From CAJKWP01 sp964554475 (GTDB lineage Bacteria; Bacillota; Clostridia; Christensenellales; UBA1242), in contig CAZKOT010000023.1 in assembly GCA_964554475.1 (NCBI GenBank), positions 1 to 19,605 on the forward strand: a stretch of 19,605 nt of DNA, read 5' to 3'. Numbering within the stretch: the first letter of the stretch is position 1; the number at the start of each line of letters is the position of its first letter. Positions 1-6,597 of this stretch are shown piece by piece. Under the pieces are notes generated by a model that ran no database searches, was not told the origin of the DNA, and saw only the letters and a program-made list of their open reading frames with translations. A program made the translations under genes and the position numbers.

Positions 1-180
1 TTTCTTGCTCTTAAGGTAAAATTTGCCCGAAATAAATTCGGTCAAATTGGAATTTGTATAGAAAGACAACCAAAAATTTTCCCTCACGTTGTTCGGGCAC
101 GCACAAGTGGTTTACCCTTCGTTAAAAACCTTGTTTACGTTGCCACCCTCTCAAAAGGGGAATTATTAACGAACCACTAA
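1..180. repeat. Palindromic, structured intergenic element
   Basis: No convincing gene is visible in this stretch, but it is unusually rich in inverted repeats and less AT-rich than its surroundings. GCCCGAA at 25-31 pairs with TTCGGGC at 92-98. AGTGG at 106-110 pairs with CCACT at 174-178. TTCGTTAA at 118-125 pairs with TTAACGAA at 166-173. CCCT at 146-149 pairs with AGGG at 156-159. The nested arms would make one large hairpin covering 106-178. This looks like a dispersed palindromic repeat or MITE-like remnant. A structured RNA is the alternative. It could extend beyond the left edge of the window. Confidence 0.4.
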
Positions 181-188
181 ATAACAAA

Positions 189-220
189 AAAGGAAAAATT
201 TTTAAATAGATTTTTCCTTT
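189..220 (-). terminator. Rho-independent terminator of the yabP-flavodoxin operon
   Basis: On the minus strand AAAGGAAAAAT (220-210) pairs perfectly with ATTTTTCCTTT (199-189) around a 10-base loop and runs into a short T tract. It lies about 30 bases past the flavodoxin stop codon, where the leftward operon should end. The stem is AT-rich, so it may be modest in strength. Confidence 0.6.
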
Positions 221-246
221 CAATTTTCTCTTTCAACTGTCCACAA

Positions 247-720
247 TCACTTAAGTTCCGAAATTAATGCATTAATATTTTCATGTAATAATTGTGGCAA
301 AGGCTCATTGTTGCTTTGGCTATTTTTTATAATAGATTCTATTATTTTTTTAATTAACCCTTTTGCATTTTCAGTGGAAAAAAATCCTCCAACAAAATAA
401 ATTTTTGCATTAGGTAATAATTTTTTTACTTTTTCAACATATGCTTGAGCTTCTTGTTCTTTTGAAGCAGCACAAATGTAAACAAATACTTTTTTTCCAA
501 AAAATTGTCTTTTAAATTTTTTAACAAATTTTTTAAATCTGCGATTGAGAAGAGACATTCTAACATTTGTGCCCAAAACGATTTTATCATAATTTTTAAA
601 ATCAATTTTAAAATTTTGTCTGGTATCAAAGACATCTACTTCATTTAGTTCTTTTTTTATTATTTCGGCAACAGTTTTTGTTGCACCCAAATGACCAGAA
701 AATACAATTGTTGTTTTCAT
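247..720 (-). CDS. Flavodoxin-like protein (HemG/flavodoxin_5 type)
   Basis: This is a small flavodoxin-fold protein, presumably an FMN-binding electron carrier or a reductase of the protoporphyrinogen-oxidase-like group. The N-terminal segment TTIVFSGHLGATKTVAEII matches the phosphate-binding loop that opens flavodoxins. It is followed by the alternating strands IVLGTNVRMSL and FVYICAAS, then a glycine pair (FVGGFF), as in flavodoxin_5 proteins. The reading frame stays open to a GTG at 726, but that GTG lies within the Shine-Dalgarno AGAGGTG. The ATG at 720, five bases after AGAGG, is the likelier start and gives about 157 residues. It is last in the yabP-yabQ-divIC transcription unit, 33 bases after divIC. 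The redox partner is unknown. The fold is well supported; the specific reaction is not. Confidence 0.7.
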   Translation of the reverse strand: MKTTIVFSGHLGATKTVAEIIKKELNEVDVFDTRQNFKIDFKNYDKIVLGTNVRMSLLNRRFKKFVKKFKRQFFGKKVFVYICAASKEQEAQAYVEKVKKLLPNAKIYFVGGFFSTENAKGLIKKIIESIIKNSQSNNEPLPQLLHENINALISELK

Positions 721-753
721 TTTCACCTCTTTCTTTTGTAAGTTAATTATGTT

Positions 754-1023
754 TTATTCTTCAAACACAATTTTTTTATCACCCTCTTCAAAATTTTCTA
801 TATTCTCTCCACTTTCACGTATTTCATATTCTTCTTCAGCTTTGATAATTTCTTCACTTATGGAATTATTTTCTGCTTGTAAATTATTTAATTTTTCATT
901 TAAACCATTGTAGATAAAAGTTTGAATAATACCCACTAAAAATAATGCAGTTACTAAAATAATTGCTAAAAGAAAAAATATTCTTAAAATTTGTTTATTA
1001 TCTTTTCTTTCCTCTAATTTCAT
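754..1023 (-). CDS. divIC: DivIC/FtsB-like septum formation protein
   Basis: This 89-residue protein has a charged N-terminus, one membrane segment at about residues 13-37 (LRIFFLLAIILVTALFLVGI) and a coiled-coil stretch at about 38-70 (NEKLNNLQAENNSISEEII), then an acidic tail. That layout is typical of DivIC/FtsB, the bitopic divisome protein that pairs with FtsL and DivIB to activate septal cell-wall synthesis. Sequence conservation in the family is weak. The identification rests on architecture plus position: in Bacillus subtilis and many Clostridia the gene order is yabP-yabQ-divIC, exactly as here. An AAAGGAAG site lies three bases before the ATG. It was probably co-transcribed with yabQ, which ends 37 bases upstream. 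Confidence 0.75.
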   Translation of the reverse strand: MKLEERKDNKQILRIFFLLAIILVTALFLVGIIQTFIYNGLNEKLNNLQAENNSISEEIIKAEEEYEIRESGENIENFEEGDKKIVFEE

Positions 1024-1060
1024 ATTCTTCCTTTGTTAATTAATTTAATTTTTCAATGGT

Positions 1061-1432
1061 TTAGGATTTAATGCTGTTTCGTTTATTTAATTTTTTTATT
1101 AGTAAATTTACATATTTTACAAATGAATTATAACACCAATCAAACACTTTTTCAAACAATTTGCCAATAGTTATTCTTTGAATTATTAGTGCTCCCCAAA
1201 ATGAACAAATATGATAAAATCTCAAATCACCATAATCTAATTTTAAAATTACGATGAAAAAAATAAAAATTGAAATAGAAGTCGCAAAAAATTCAAAAAT
1301 TATTTTTATAATTTTGTTTTTGTTGCAAAGAAAAACAATAAATTCACAAAAATCAAAAATAAGTCCACTACAAAGACCATAAAGAAAAAGAAGAATAAAA
1401 ATTTTTGGCTGTGACAAACTTTCAAAAAGCAT
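1061..1432 (-). CDS. yabQ: Spore cortex biosynthesis protein YabQ
   Basis: This is a hydrophobic protein of about 123 residues with several membrane segments (FILLFLYGLCSGLIFDFCEF; ATSISIFIFFIVILKL) and a basic C-terminus (LIKKLNKRNS). The GLCSGLIFDF segment resembles the first transmembrane helix of YabQ, a membrane protein needed for spore cortex formation and placed in the outer forespore membrane in B. subtilis. The frame stays open upstream to an ATG at 1594, but that extension is read through a noncoding-looking TTGAGAG array. The internal ATG at 1432 has GAGG five bases before it and begins an ordinary YabQ-like sequence (MLFESLSQPKIF), so I chose it. Neighbours yabP and divIC support the call. 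Confidence 0.75.
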   Translation of the reverse strand: MLFESLSQPKIFILLFLYGLCSGLIFDFCEFIVFLCNKNKIIKIIFEFFATSISIFIFFIVILKLDYGDLRFYHICSFWGALIIQRITIGKLFEKVFDWCYNSFVKYVNLLIKKLNKRNSIKS

Positions 1433-1449
1433 TGGAACCTCATTGTGAG

Positions 1450-1538
1450 TTGGGAGTTGAGAGTTGTGAGTTGAGAGTTGAGAGTTGAGAGAGAGTTGAG
1501 AGAGAGTTGAGAGTTGAGAGTTGAGAGAGAGTTGAGAG
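1450..1538. repeat. Heptanucleotide (TTGAGAG) microsatellite array
   Basis: On the plus strand this 89-base tract is made of TTGAGAG units, with variants TTGGGAG and TTGTGAG near its left end. Three units are lengthened to 11 bases by an extra GAGA. The order is 7,7,7,7,7,11,11,7,7,11,7. It lies directly in front of the chosen yabQ start, in the leader of that gene. Copy-number change by slipped-strand mispairing is expected for such a tract. Confidence 0.9.
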
Positions 1539-1603
1539 TGGAAAAACAAATTACAAGTAACAAAATACAAAAACAAAAAATTTACAAAATGCAATGTGAA
1601 AGA

Positions 1604-1631
1604 TTGAGAGTTGAAAATTGAAAGTTGAGAG
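1604..1631. repeat. Short degenerate TTGAGAG repeat
   Basis: Four head-to-tail heptamers, TTGAGAG, TTGAAAA, TTGAAAG and TTGAGAG, have the same unit and orientation as the array at 1450-1538 and are separated from it by about 65 bases of A-rich DNA. It looks like a decayed outlier of the same expansion. The rest of the yabP-yabQ gap (to 1873) is AT-rich with nothing recognisable. Confidence 0.75.
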
Positions 1632-1873
1632 TTTAGGATTTTTTTAATTTTAATGGTTTTGATTTATAAAAAATACATATTACTATGCTATAGTTTTGAT
1701 TTCAGTCTAGAATGTGAATGATATACAAATAAATATTCTTATAAGAATTGTTGAGTGATACAATCAATTATTATGTAGTGAATTGTTGATTAAAAATGCT
1801 TTCAAGTAAAATAAATCAAAATATTTTACAATAAAAAATAGAGTTTTAGCCCAAAAATTCTTAATCTCAAATT

Positions 1874-2143
1874 TTATTTAAAAATTCTTTTAAAAAGATT
1901 TGCTTTTTTTGCATTGTATTTTATGTTGTCAATTATTCCCCCAATTTTCAAAATTCCATTTTCGACATCAAGTTTTAAAACTTGCATATTTGTTCCGTTT
2001 ACGGTCATTGCACTCCCTAAAGCATGAAGCATTACTGCAGTTTCACTCATTGAAGTAACACTTTCAACTCCCGTTATTGAAAGTATGTTGCGATTTTGAA
2101 GTGTTACAACACTTTCATTAAACTTTTTAATTTCAGTTCCCAT
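1874..2143 (-). CDS. yabP: Sporulation protein YabP (YabP/YqfC family)
   Basis: This 89-residue protein has the YabP/YqfC pattern: an N-terminal VVTLQNRNILSITGVESV block (residues 12-29), then TAVMLHALGSAMTVNGTNMQ, and a C-terminal LDVENGILKIGGIIDNIKY block. YabP is required for spore cortex assembly in the mother cell, with YabQ. The start has an AGGAG site (TAGGAGAATAAAAATG). A possible sigma-E-like -10 (CATATAGAT, minus strand, 2181-2173) lies upstream, but no clear -35 partner is visible, so mother-cell control is expected from the family rather than shown. It is first gene of the leftward cluster and diverges from secA. Confidence 0.85.
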   Translation of the reverse strand: MGTEIKKFNESVVTLQNRNILSITGVESVTSMSETAVMLHALGSAMTVNGTNMQVLKLDVENGILKIGGIIDNIKYNAKKANLFKRIFK

Positions 2144-2339
2144 TTTTATTCTCCTATCTTATAATTTAATATATCTATATGAAAAACACTTACAATTTAA
2201 AACCTTTAAATTAAGGATAAAATTGATGAGCATTGTATTATTTTTTTTTATAATTTAATAATTCATTTTAACTAAAATTTTTCTTGCAATATTTACTTTT
2301 TTATTTTTCTTTAAGTTTTTTACAGTTTCCTTTAATAAT

Positions 2340-2368
2340 TTGCAAAAGCGTTATTATTAGTGTAAAAT
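2340..2368 (+). promoter_or_regulatory. Sigma-A-type promoter for secA
   Basis: TTGCAA at 2340-2345 and TAAAAT at 2363-2368 are separated by 17 bases and lie about 30 bases upstream of the secA ATG. AAGGAG follows at 2386-2391. No leader structure is visible. Confidence 0.55.
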
Positions 2369-2398
2369 GTTTTTAAATTGTTAACAAGGAGTTTTTAA

Positions 2399-5053
2399 AT
2401 GGGTTTGTTTTCAAATAGAAATATTAAAAAACTTTCAAAAATAGCAAATCAAGTAAACGCTTTTGAAGAAGCTTATAAAAAATTGAGTGATGAAGAATTA
2501 AAGACAAAAACTGAAGAGTTTAAACTTCGTCTTTCAAAAGGTGAGGTTTTAAATGACCTGCTTCCCGAAGCATTTGCAACTGTTCGTGAGACTGCTGCAA
2601 GAGTTTTAAAAATGCGTCATTTTTTTGTTCAAATCATGGGTGGAATTGCACTGCATCAAGGCAGAATTGCCGAAATGGCAACAGGTGAGGGAAAAACCCT
2701 TGTCGCAACTTTGCCGTCTTATTTAAATGCTTTAGCTGGTAAAGGAGTTCATATTGTTACCGTAAACGAATACCTTGCAAAACGTGATGCCGAATGGATG
2801 GGCAAAATCCATCGTTTTTTAGGATTAACTGTGGGAGTTGCATTAAGTGGAATGAAGCCTGAAGAAAAGAGAGCGGCATACAATTGTGATATTACTTATG
2901 CAACAAATAATGAACTTGGTTTTGATTACCTTCGTGATAATATGGTTATTAGGTTAAAAGATCGTGTGCAACGTGGACATGATTTTGCAATTGTTGACGA
3001 AGTTGACAGCATTTTGATTGATGAGGCAAGAACGCCACTTATTATTAGTGGTGCTGGTATGAAATCCAGTGAAACTTACTATGCAGCTCAACGTTTTTCA
3101 CGAAGTCTTAGAGATAAAGAAGATTTTGAAATTGATGCAAAATTAAAAATTGTTCATTTAACAGAAAGTGGAATTAGTAAAGCTGAACGTTTTTTTAAAA
3201 TTGAAAATCTTTCTGATGTTGATCATATTGAATTGAATCATCATATAAATAATGCTTTAAAGGCAAACTTTATTATGAAGAGAGACGAAAATTATATTGT
3301 CAAAGATAATGAAATAATCATTGTTGACGAGTTTACAGGAAGATTGATGCAGGGAAGAAGATACTCCGAAGGACTTCATCAAGCAATTGAAGCAAAGGAA
3401 AATGTTAAAATTAAAGACGAAAATAAAACTCTTGCAACAATTACATTTCAAAATTACTTTAGACTTTACCGAAAATTAAGTGGAATGACTGGTACCGCAA
3501 AAACCGAAGAAGCAGAATTTAATGGAATTTATGATTTAGATGTTGTCACTATTCCGCCAAATTTACCCAATCGAAGAATTGATGAGCCCGATATTGTTTA
3601 TAAAAGCGTTCAAGGTAAATTAAGAGCAATTATTGAAGAAGTTAAAGAAAAAAATTCATTAGGTCAACCAATTTTAATTGGAACAATTACTATTGAAAAG
3701 TCAGAAACAATTTCAAATGCTCTTAGATCTGCAAAAATTGCACATAGTGTTTTGAATGCCAAAAATCATGAACAAGAAAGTGAAATTGTTGCACAAGCAG
3801 GAAGATTTAAAAACGTAACAATTGCAACAAATATGGCAGGGCGTGGAACAGATATTCTTTTAGGTGGAAATCCAGAATTTATGGCAAAAAAGAAAATGAG
3901 AGAAGAGGGTTATACTGATGCTCAAATTTCCTTTGCCACTTCTTTTGTTTCAGACGCAAGTGAAGAAATGCAAAAAGCACGTGAAAGATTTACGAATTTA
4001 TTTGAAGATTTTAAGAAAATTACCGATGAGGAAAAAGTTAAGGTTATTGAGGCGGGTGGACTCCATATTATTGGGACTGAAAGACATGAAAGTAGACGTA
4101 TTGACAACCAGCTACGTGGACGTTGTGCTCGTCAGGGAGACCCTGGTTCATCAATTTTTTTTCTTTCACTTGAAGATGATTTGTTAAAACGTTTTGGTGG
4201 CGACCGAATGATTGCAATTACAAATTTTTTTAAAATTGATGAGGATACGCCTTTTCAATTAAAATTTCTTACAAGACAAATTGCACATGCTCAAAAAAGG
4301 GTGGAAATGCAAAATTATTCTTCACGTAAACACGTTTTAGAGTATGACAATGTTATGAATAAGCAAAGGGAAATAATTTACACCGAACGAAATAAAGTAC
4401 TTGAAGGTCAGGATGTTCATGATCAAATTATTGCAATGTATCCCGATGTTGTGACTTCACTTGTTAATTCTCACTTAGATTTTAACAAACCTTACTACGA
4501 ATGGAAACTTGATCCACTCAATACAGCACTTGAGGAAAAACTTTTTCCAAAGAATACGAATTTGATTACTTCACAATTTGTTGATGATTGTGAGCCACAA
4601 GATGTTATTGAGAAAATTTTAAAGGTTATTTATGCTAAATATGAAGAAAAAATTGAAGAGACAAAAAAACTTAACTTCAAATTTGCTGATTTTGAACGTT
4701 TTATACTCTTAAAAGTTGTTGACACTCTTTGGATGGACCATATTGACCAAATGACTATTTTAAAAAGTGAAATAGGACTGGTTGGCTATGCTCATCGTGA
4801 CCCCGTTGTTGAATTTAAACGTCAAGGTTTTGAGATGTTTGAAAATGTTATTGCCAAAATAAAAGCCGAAGTAACAGGTTTGCTTTTAAACGTTAAAATT
4901 GAAGTACAACAAAACAAACCTCTTGAGCAAAAAAGAAATATTAAACCCATTGAAGTTGTTGAGGGGGGGATTAAAAAATCCGAAAAAGTTGCTGGTCGAA
5001 ATGACCCTTGTCCTTGCGGAAGTGGAAAAAAATATAAAAACTGCTGTGGATAG
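2399..5053 (+). CDS. secA: Preprotein translocase ATPase SecA
   Basis: SecA is the cytoplasmic motor ATPase that pushes unfolded secretory proteins through SecYEG. At 884 residues it is of ordinary bacterial length. Walker A is MATGEGKT at residues 93-100. The DEAD-type Walker B is DEVDS at 200-204, followed by ILIDEARTPLIISG. The second helicase domain carries MAGRGTD at 479-485 and, further on, the arginine-finger region QLRGRCARQGDPGSS. The C-terminal zinc-binding tail CPCGSGKKYKNCCG (871-884) is complete; in other bacteria this tail contacts SecB or ribosomes. The start is supported by AAGGAG eight bases upstream. It appears monocistronic, with a repeat-bearing spacer before ychF. Nothing suggests a second, accessory SecA2. 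Confidence 0.98.
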   Translation: MGLFSNRNIKKLSKIANQVNAFEEAYKKLSDEELKTKTEEFKLRLSKGEVLNDLLPEAFATVRETAARVLKMRHFFVQIMGGIALHQGRIAEMATGEGKTLVATLPSYLNALAGKGVHIVTVNEYLAKRDAEWMGKIHRFLGLTVGVALSGMKPEEKRAAYNCDITYATNNELGFDYLRDNMVIRLKDRVQRGHDFAIVDEVDSILIDEARTPLIISGAGMKSSETYYAAQRFSRSLRDKEDFEIDAKLKIVHLTESGISKAERFFKIENLSDVDHIELNHHINNALKANFIMKRDENYIVKDNEIIIVDEFTGRLMQGRRYSEGLHQAIEAKENVKIKDENKTLATITFQNYFRLYRKLSGMTGTAKTEEAEFNGIYDLDVVTIPPNLPNRRIDEPDIVYKSVQGKLRAIIEEVKEKNSLGQPILIGTITIEKSETISNALRSAKIAHSVLNAKNHEQESEIVAQAGRFKNVTIATNMAGRGTDILLGGNPEFMAKKKMREEGYTDAQISFATSFVSDASEEMQKARERFTNLFEDFKKITDEEKVKVIEAGGLHIIGTERHESRRIDNQLRGRCARQGDPGSSIFFLSLEDDLLKRFGGDRMIAITNFFKIDEDTPFQLKFLTRQIAHAQKRVEMQNYSSRKHVLEYDNVMNKQREIIYTERNKVLEGQDVHDQIIAMYPDVVTSLVNSHLDFNKPYYEWKLDPLNTALEEKLFPKNTNLITSQFVDDCEPQDVIEKILKVIYAKYEEKIEETKKLNFKFADFERFILLKVVDTLWMDHIDQMTILKSEIGLVGYAHRDPVVEFKRQGFEMFENVIAKIKAEVTGLLLNVKIEVQQNKPLEQKRNIKPIEVVEGGIKKSEKVAGRNDPCPCGSGKKYKNCCG

Positions 5054-5054
5054 C

Positions 5055-5209
5055 AAGCGAATAAATAACGAAATGCTACGTTTACTGTCAAGCGAGGCGA
5101 AACAGTCATTTACTTGGGGTAAACTCCTGCTTCGCCTCACTTGCCGAGCCTTGCCTTTCGTCCTTTCTTCGCATGCATATTAAAAGAAGCGAATAAAGAA
5201 CGAAATACT
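5055..5209. repeat. Intergenic element with 23-base flanking direct repeats and an internal hairpin
   Basis: The secA-ychF gap holds a compact structured unit. Imperfect 23-base direct repeats sit at 5055-5077 and 5187-5209, starting AAGCGAATAAATAACG and AAGCGAATAAAGAACG, with 21 of 23 positions the same. Between them CAAGCGAGGCGAA at 5089-5101 pairs with TTCGCCTCACTTG at 5131-5143, 12 of 13 pairs, around a 29-base loop. The core is visibly more GC-rich than the flanks. A MITE-like or REP-like mobile repeat is likely. It could also act as a terminator or mRNA stabiliser after secA, though no T tract follows the stem. Confidence 0.55.
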
Positions 5210-5274
5210 CATAAATAATCTCCACAAGTCTTGAGGGATGATATAAGGTTAATATTATTTTTAGAGAGGAAAAA

Positions 5275-6363
5275 ATGAAAATTGGAGTTATAGGACTTCC
5301 TAATGTTGGAAAAAGTACACTTTTTAATGCGCTTACAAATGCAAGAGCGGATGCTTCAAATTATCCTTTTTGCACAATTGAGCCAAATATAGGAATTGTT
5401 AATGTTAAGGACGAAAGACTTGAAAAATTAGCTCAGCTTTATAACAGTAAAAAAATTACCTATGCTACAATTGAATTTGTTGACATCGCAGGGTTAGTAG
5501 CAGGTGCGAGTAAAGGAGAGGGACTTGGTAATAAATTTTTAAGTCATATTAGAGAAGTTGACGCAATTGCTCACGTTGTGCGTTGCTTCGAAAATGAAAA
5601 AATAATTAATGTTAATGAGGGAGTGGACCCGAAAAGAGATGTTGAAATCATTAACCTTGAATTAATACTTGCTGATTTAGAAACTGTTACAAAAAGAATT
5701 GAAAAAGCATCAAAATCGGCAAAAAGTGGAGATGTTGATGCAATTAACGAACTTGAACTTTTGCAAAAAATCAAGCAAAATTTAGAAAAAGAAAAATGTG
5801 TTAGAACAATTGATTTGACCGAAGAGGAAGAAGAATTAACAAAAGATTTTTTTCTTATTACTTCAAAACCTATCATTTATGTTGCTAATATTGCCGAAGA
5901 CGAAATTGGAAAAGAAACAGAAAATTTTTTGAAACTAAAGCAAATTGCAAAAAATGAAAATTCTGAAATTGTTGCAATTTCGGCAAAAATTGAACAAGAG
6001 CTTTCAGAACTCTCTCAAGAAGAAAAAATTGTTTTTATGAAAGAATTGGGCATAAGCGAAAGCGGACTTGATAAATTAATTCATGCTGGCTATAAATTAC
6101 TTGGACTTATGAGTTATTTAACAGCAGGCGAAAAAGAGTGCCGAGCATGGACAATTAAAAAAGGAACGAAAGCTCCACAGGCGGCGGGAAAAATTCATAC
6201 TGATTTTGAAAAAGGTTTTATTAAAGCTGAAATTGTTTCCTATGATGACCTTTTAAAATACGGAGGTTTTAACGGAGCAAAAGAAAAAGGGAAAGTTCGA
6301 ATTGAGGGAAAAGAGTATGTAATTACTGAAGGGGATGTTGTTCTTTTTAGGTTTAATGTTTGA
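5275..6363 (+). CDS. ychF: Redox-regulated ATPase/GTPase YchF (Obg superfamily)
   Basis: YchF/OLA1 is a universally conserved TRAFAC P-loop NTPase that prefers ATP and binds ribosomes. The P-loop GLPNVGKST is at residues 7-15, switch I lies near NYPFCTIEPN (29-38), and G3 is DIAG at 70-73 within VDIAGLVAGASKGEGLGNKFL. The usual NKxD specificity motif is replaced by NIAED-type residues (YVANIAEDE), as is normal in YchF. A C-terminal TGS domain spans about 278-361 (RAWTIKKGTKAPQAAGKIH through VLFRFNV). The length of 362 residues is standard. AGAGAGG precedes the ATG by five bases. It appears to be a single-gene unit. A weak AT-rich hairpin (AAGTATT/AATACTT, 6387-6412) follows it. Confidence 0.97.
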   Translation: MKIGVIGLPNVGKSTLFNALTNARADASNYPFCTIEPNIGIVNVKDERLEKLAQLYNSKKITYATIEFVDIAGLVAGASKGEGLGNKFLSHIREVDAIAHVVRCFENEKIINVNEGVDPKRDVEIINLELILADLETVTKRIEKASKSAKSGDVDAINELELLQKIKQNLEKEKCVRTIDLTEEEEELTKDFFLITSKPIIYVANIAEDEIGKETENFLKLKQIAKNENSEIVAISAKIEQELSELSQEEKIVFMKELGISESGLDKLIHAGYKLLGLMSYLTAGEKECRAWTIKKGTKAPQAAGKIHTDFEKGFIKAEIVSYDDLLKYGGFNGAKEKGKVRIEGKEYVITEGDVVLFRFNV

Positions 6364-6475
6364 TAAATTTATTGTTTCCTTACTTTAAGTATTCAAAGAT
6401 TTAAAAATACTTTAAAAATTTTATAAAGTTGTAAATTGAAGATAATAAAAAAGGTTTTATTTACCACATAACTTG

Positions 6476-6484
6476 TGTTAGAAT
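6476..6484 (+). promoter_or_regulatory. Extended -10 promoter for the P-type ATPase gene
   Basis: TGTTAGAAT is an extended -10 (TGn plus TAGAAT). No good -35 is seen at 17 bases, which extended -10 promoters tolerate. Transcription would start near 6491, just inside the first copy of the duplicated leader. Confidence 0.4.
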
Positions 6485-6493
6485 TACAAATAT

Positions 6494-6597
6494 AAAATCA
6501 CAAACTTGTTTTAAAGGAAGAAGAAAATTTGTTACAAAAGAATAAAGAAAATCACAAACTTGTTTTAAAGGAAAAAAGAAGCTTGTCACAAAAGAAT
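6494..6597 (+). repeat. Tandem duplication of the ATPase translation-initiation region
   Basis: Two 50-base copies (6494-6543 and 6548-6597) are offset by 54 bases and differ at six positions. Each begins AAAATCACAAACTTGT, contains an AAAGGA Shine-Dalgarno sequence, then a TTG codon, then ACAAAAGAAT. The offset is a multiple of three, so the two TTG codons (6529 and 6583) are in frame with each other and with the ATPase. Confidence 0.9.

Noticed and set aside
1433..1594. N-terminal extension of YabQ (SQLSLNSQLST repeats)
   Set aside because: It is a translation of the TTGAGAG array. The ATG at 1432 has a proper ribosome site and begins the family-like sequence.
1450..1631. CRISPR array
   Set aside because: Units are 7-11 bases without spacers; this is a microsatellite.
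4822..5183. Several overlapping reading frames over the secA 3' end and the adjacent spacer
   Set aside because: They are other-frame shadows of secA continuing into the structured intergenic repeat, without start signals.
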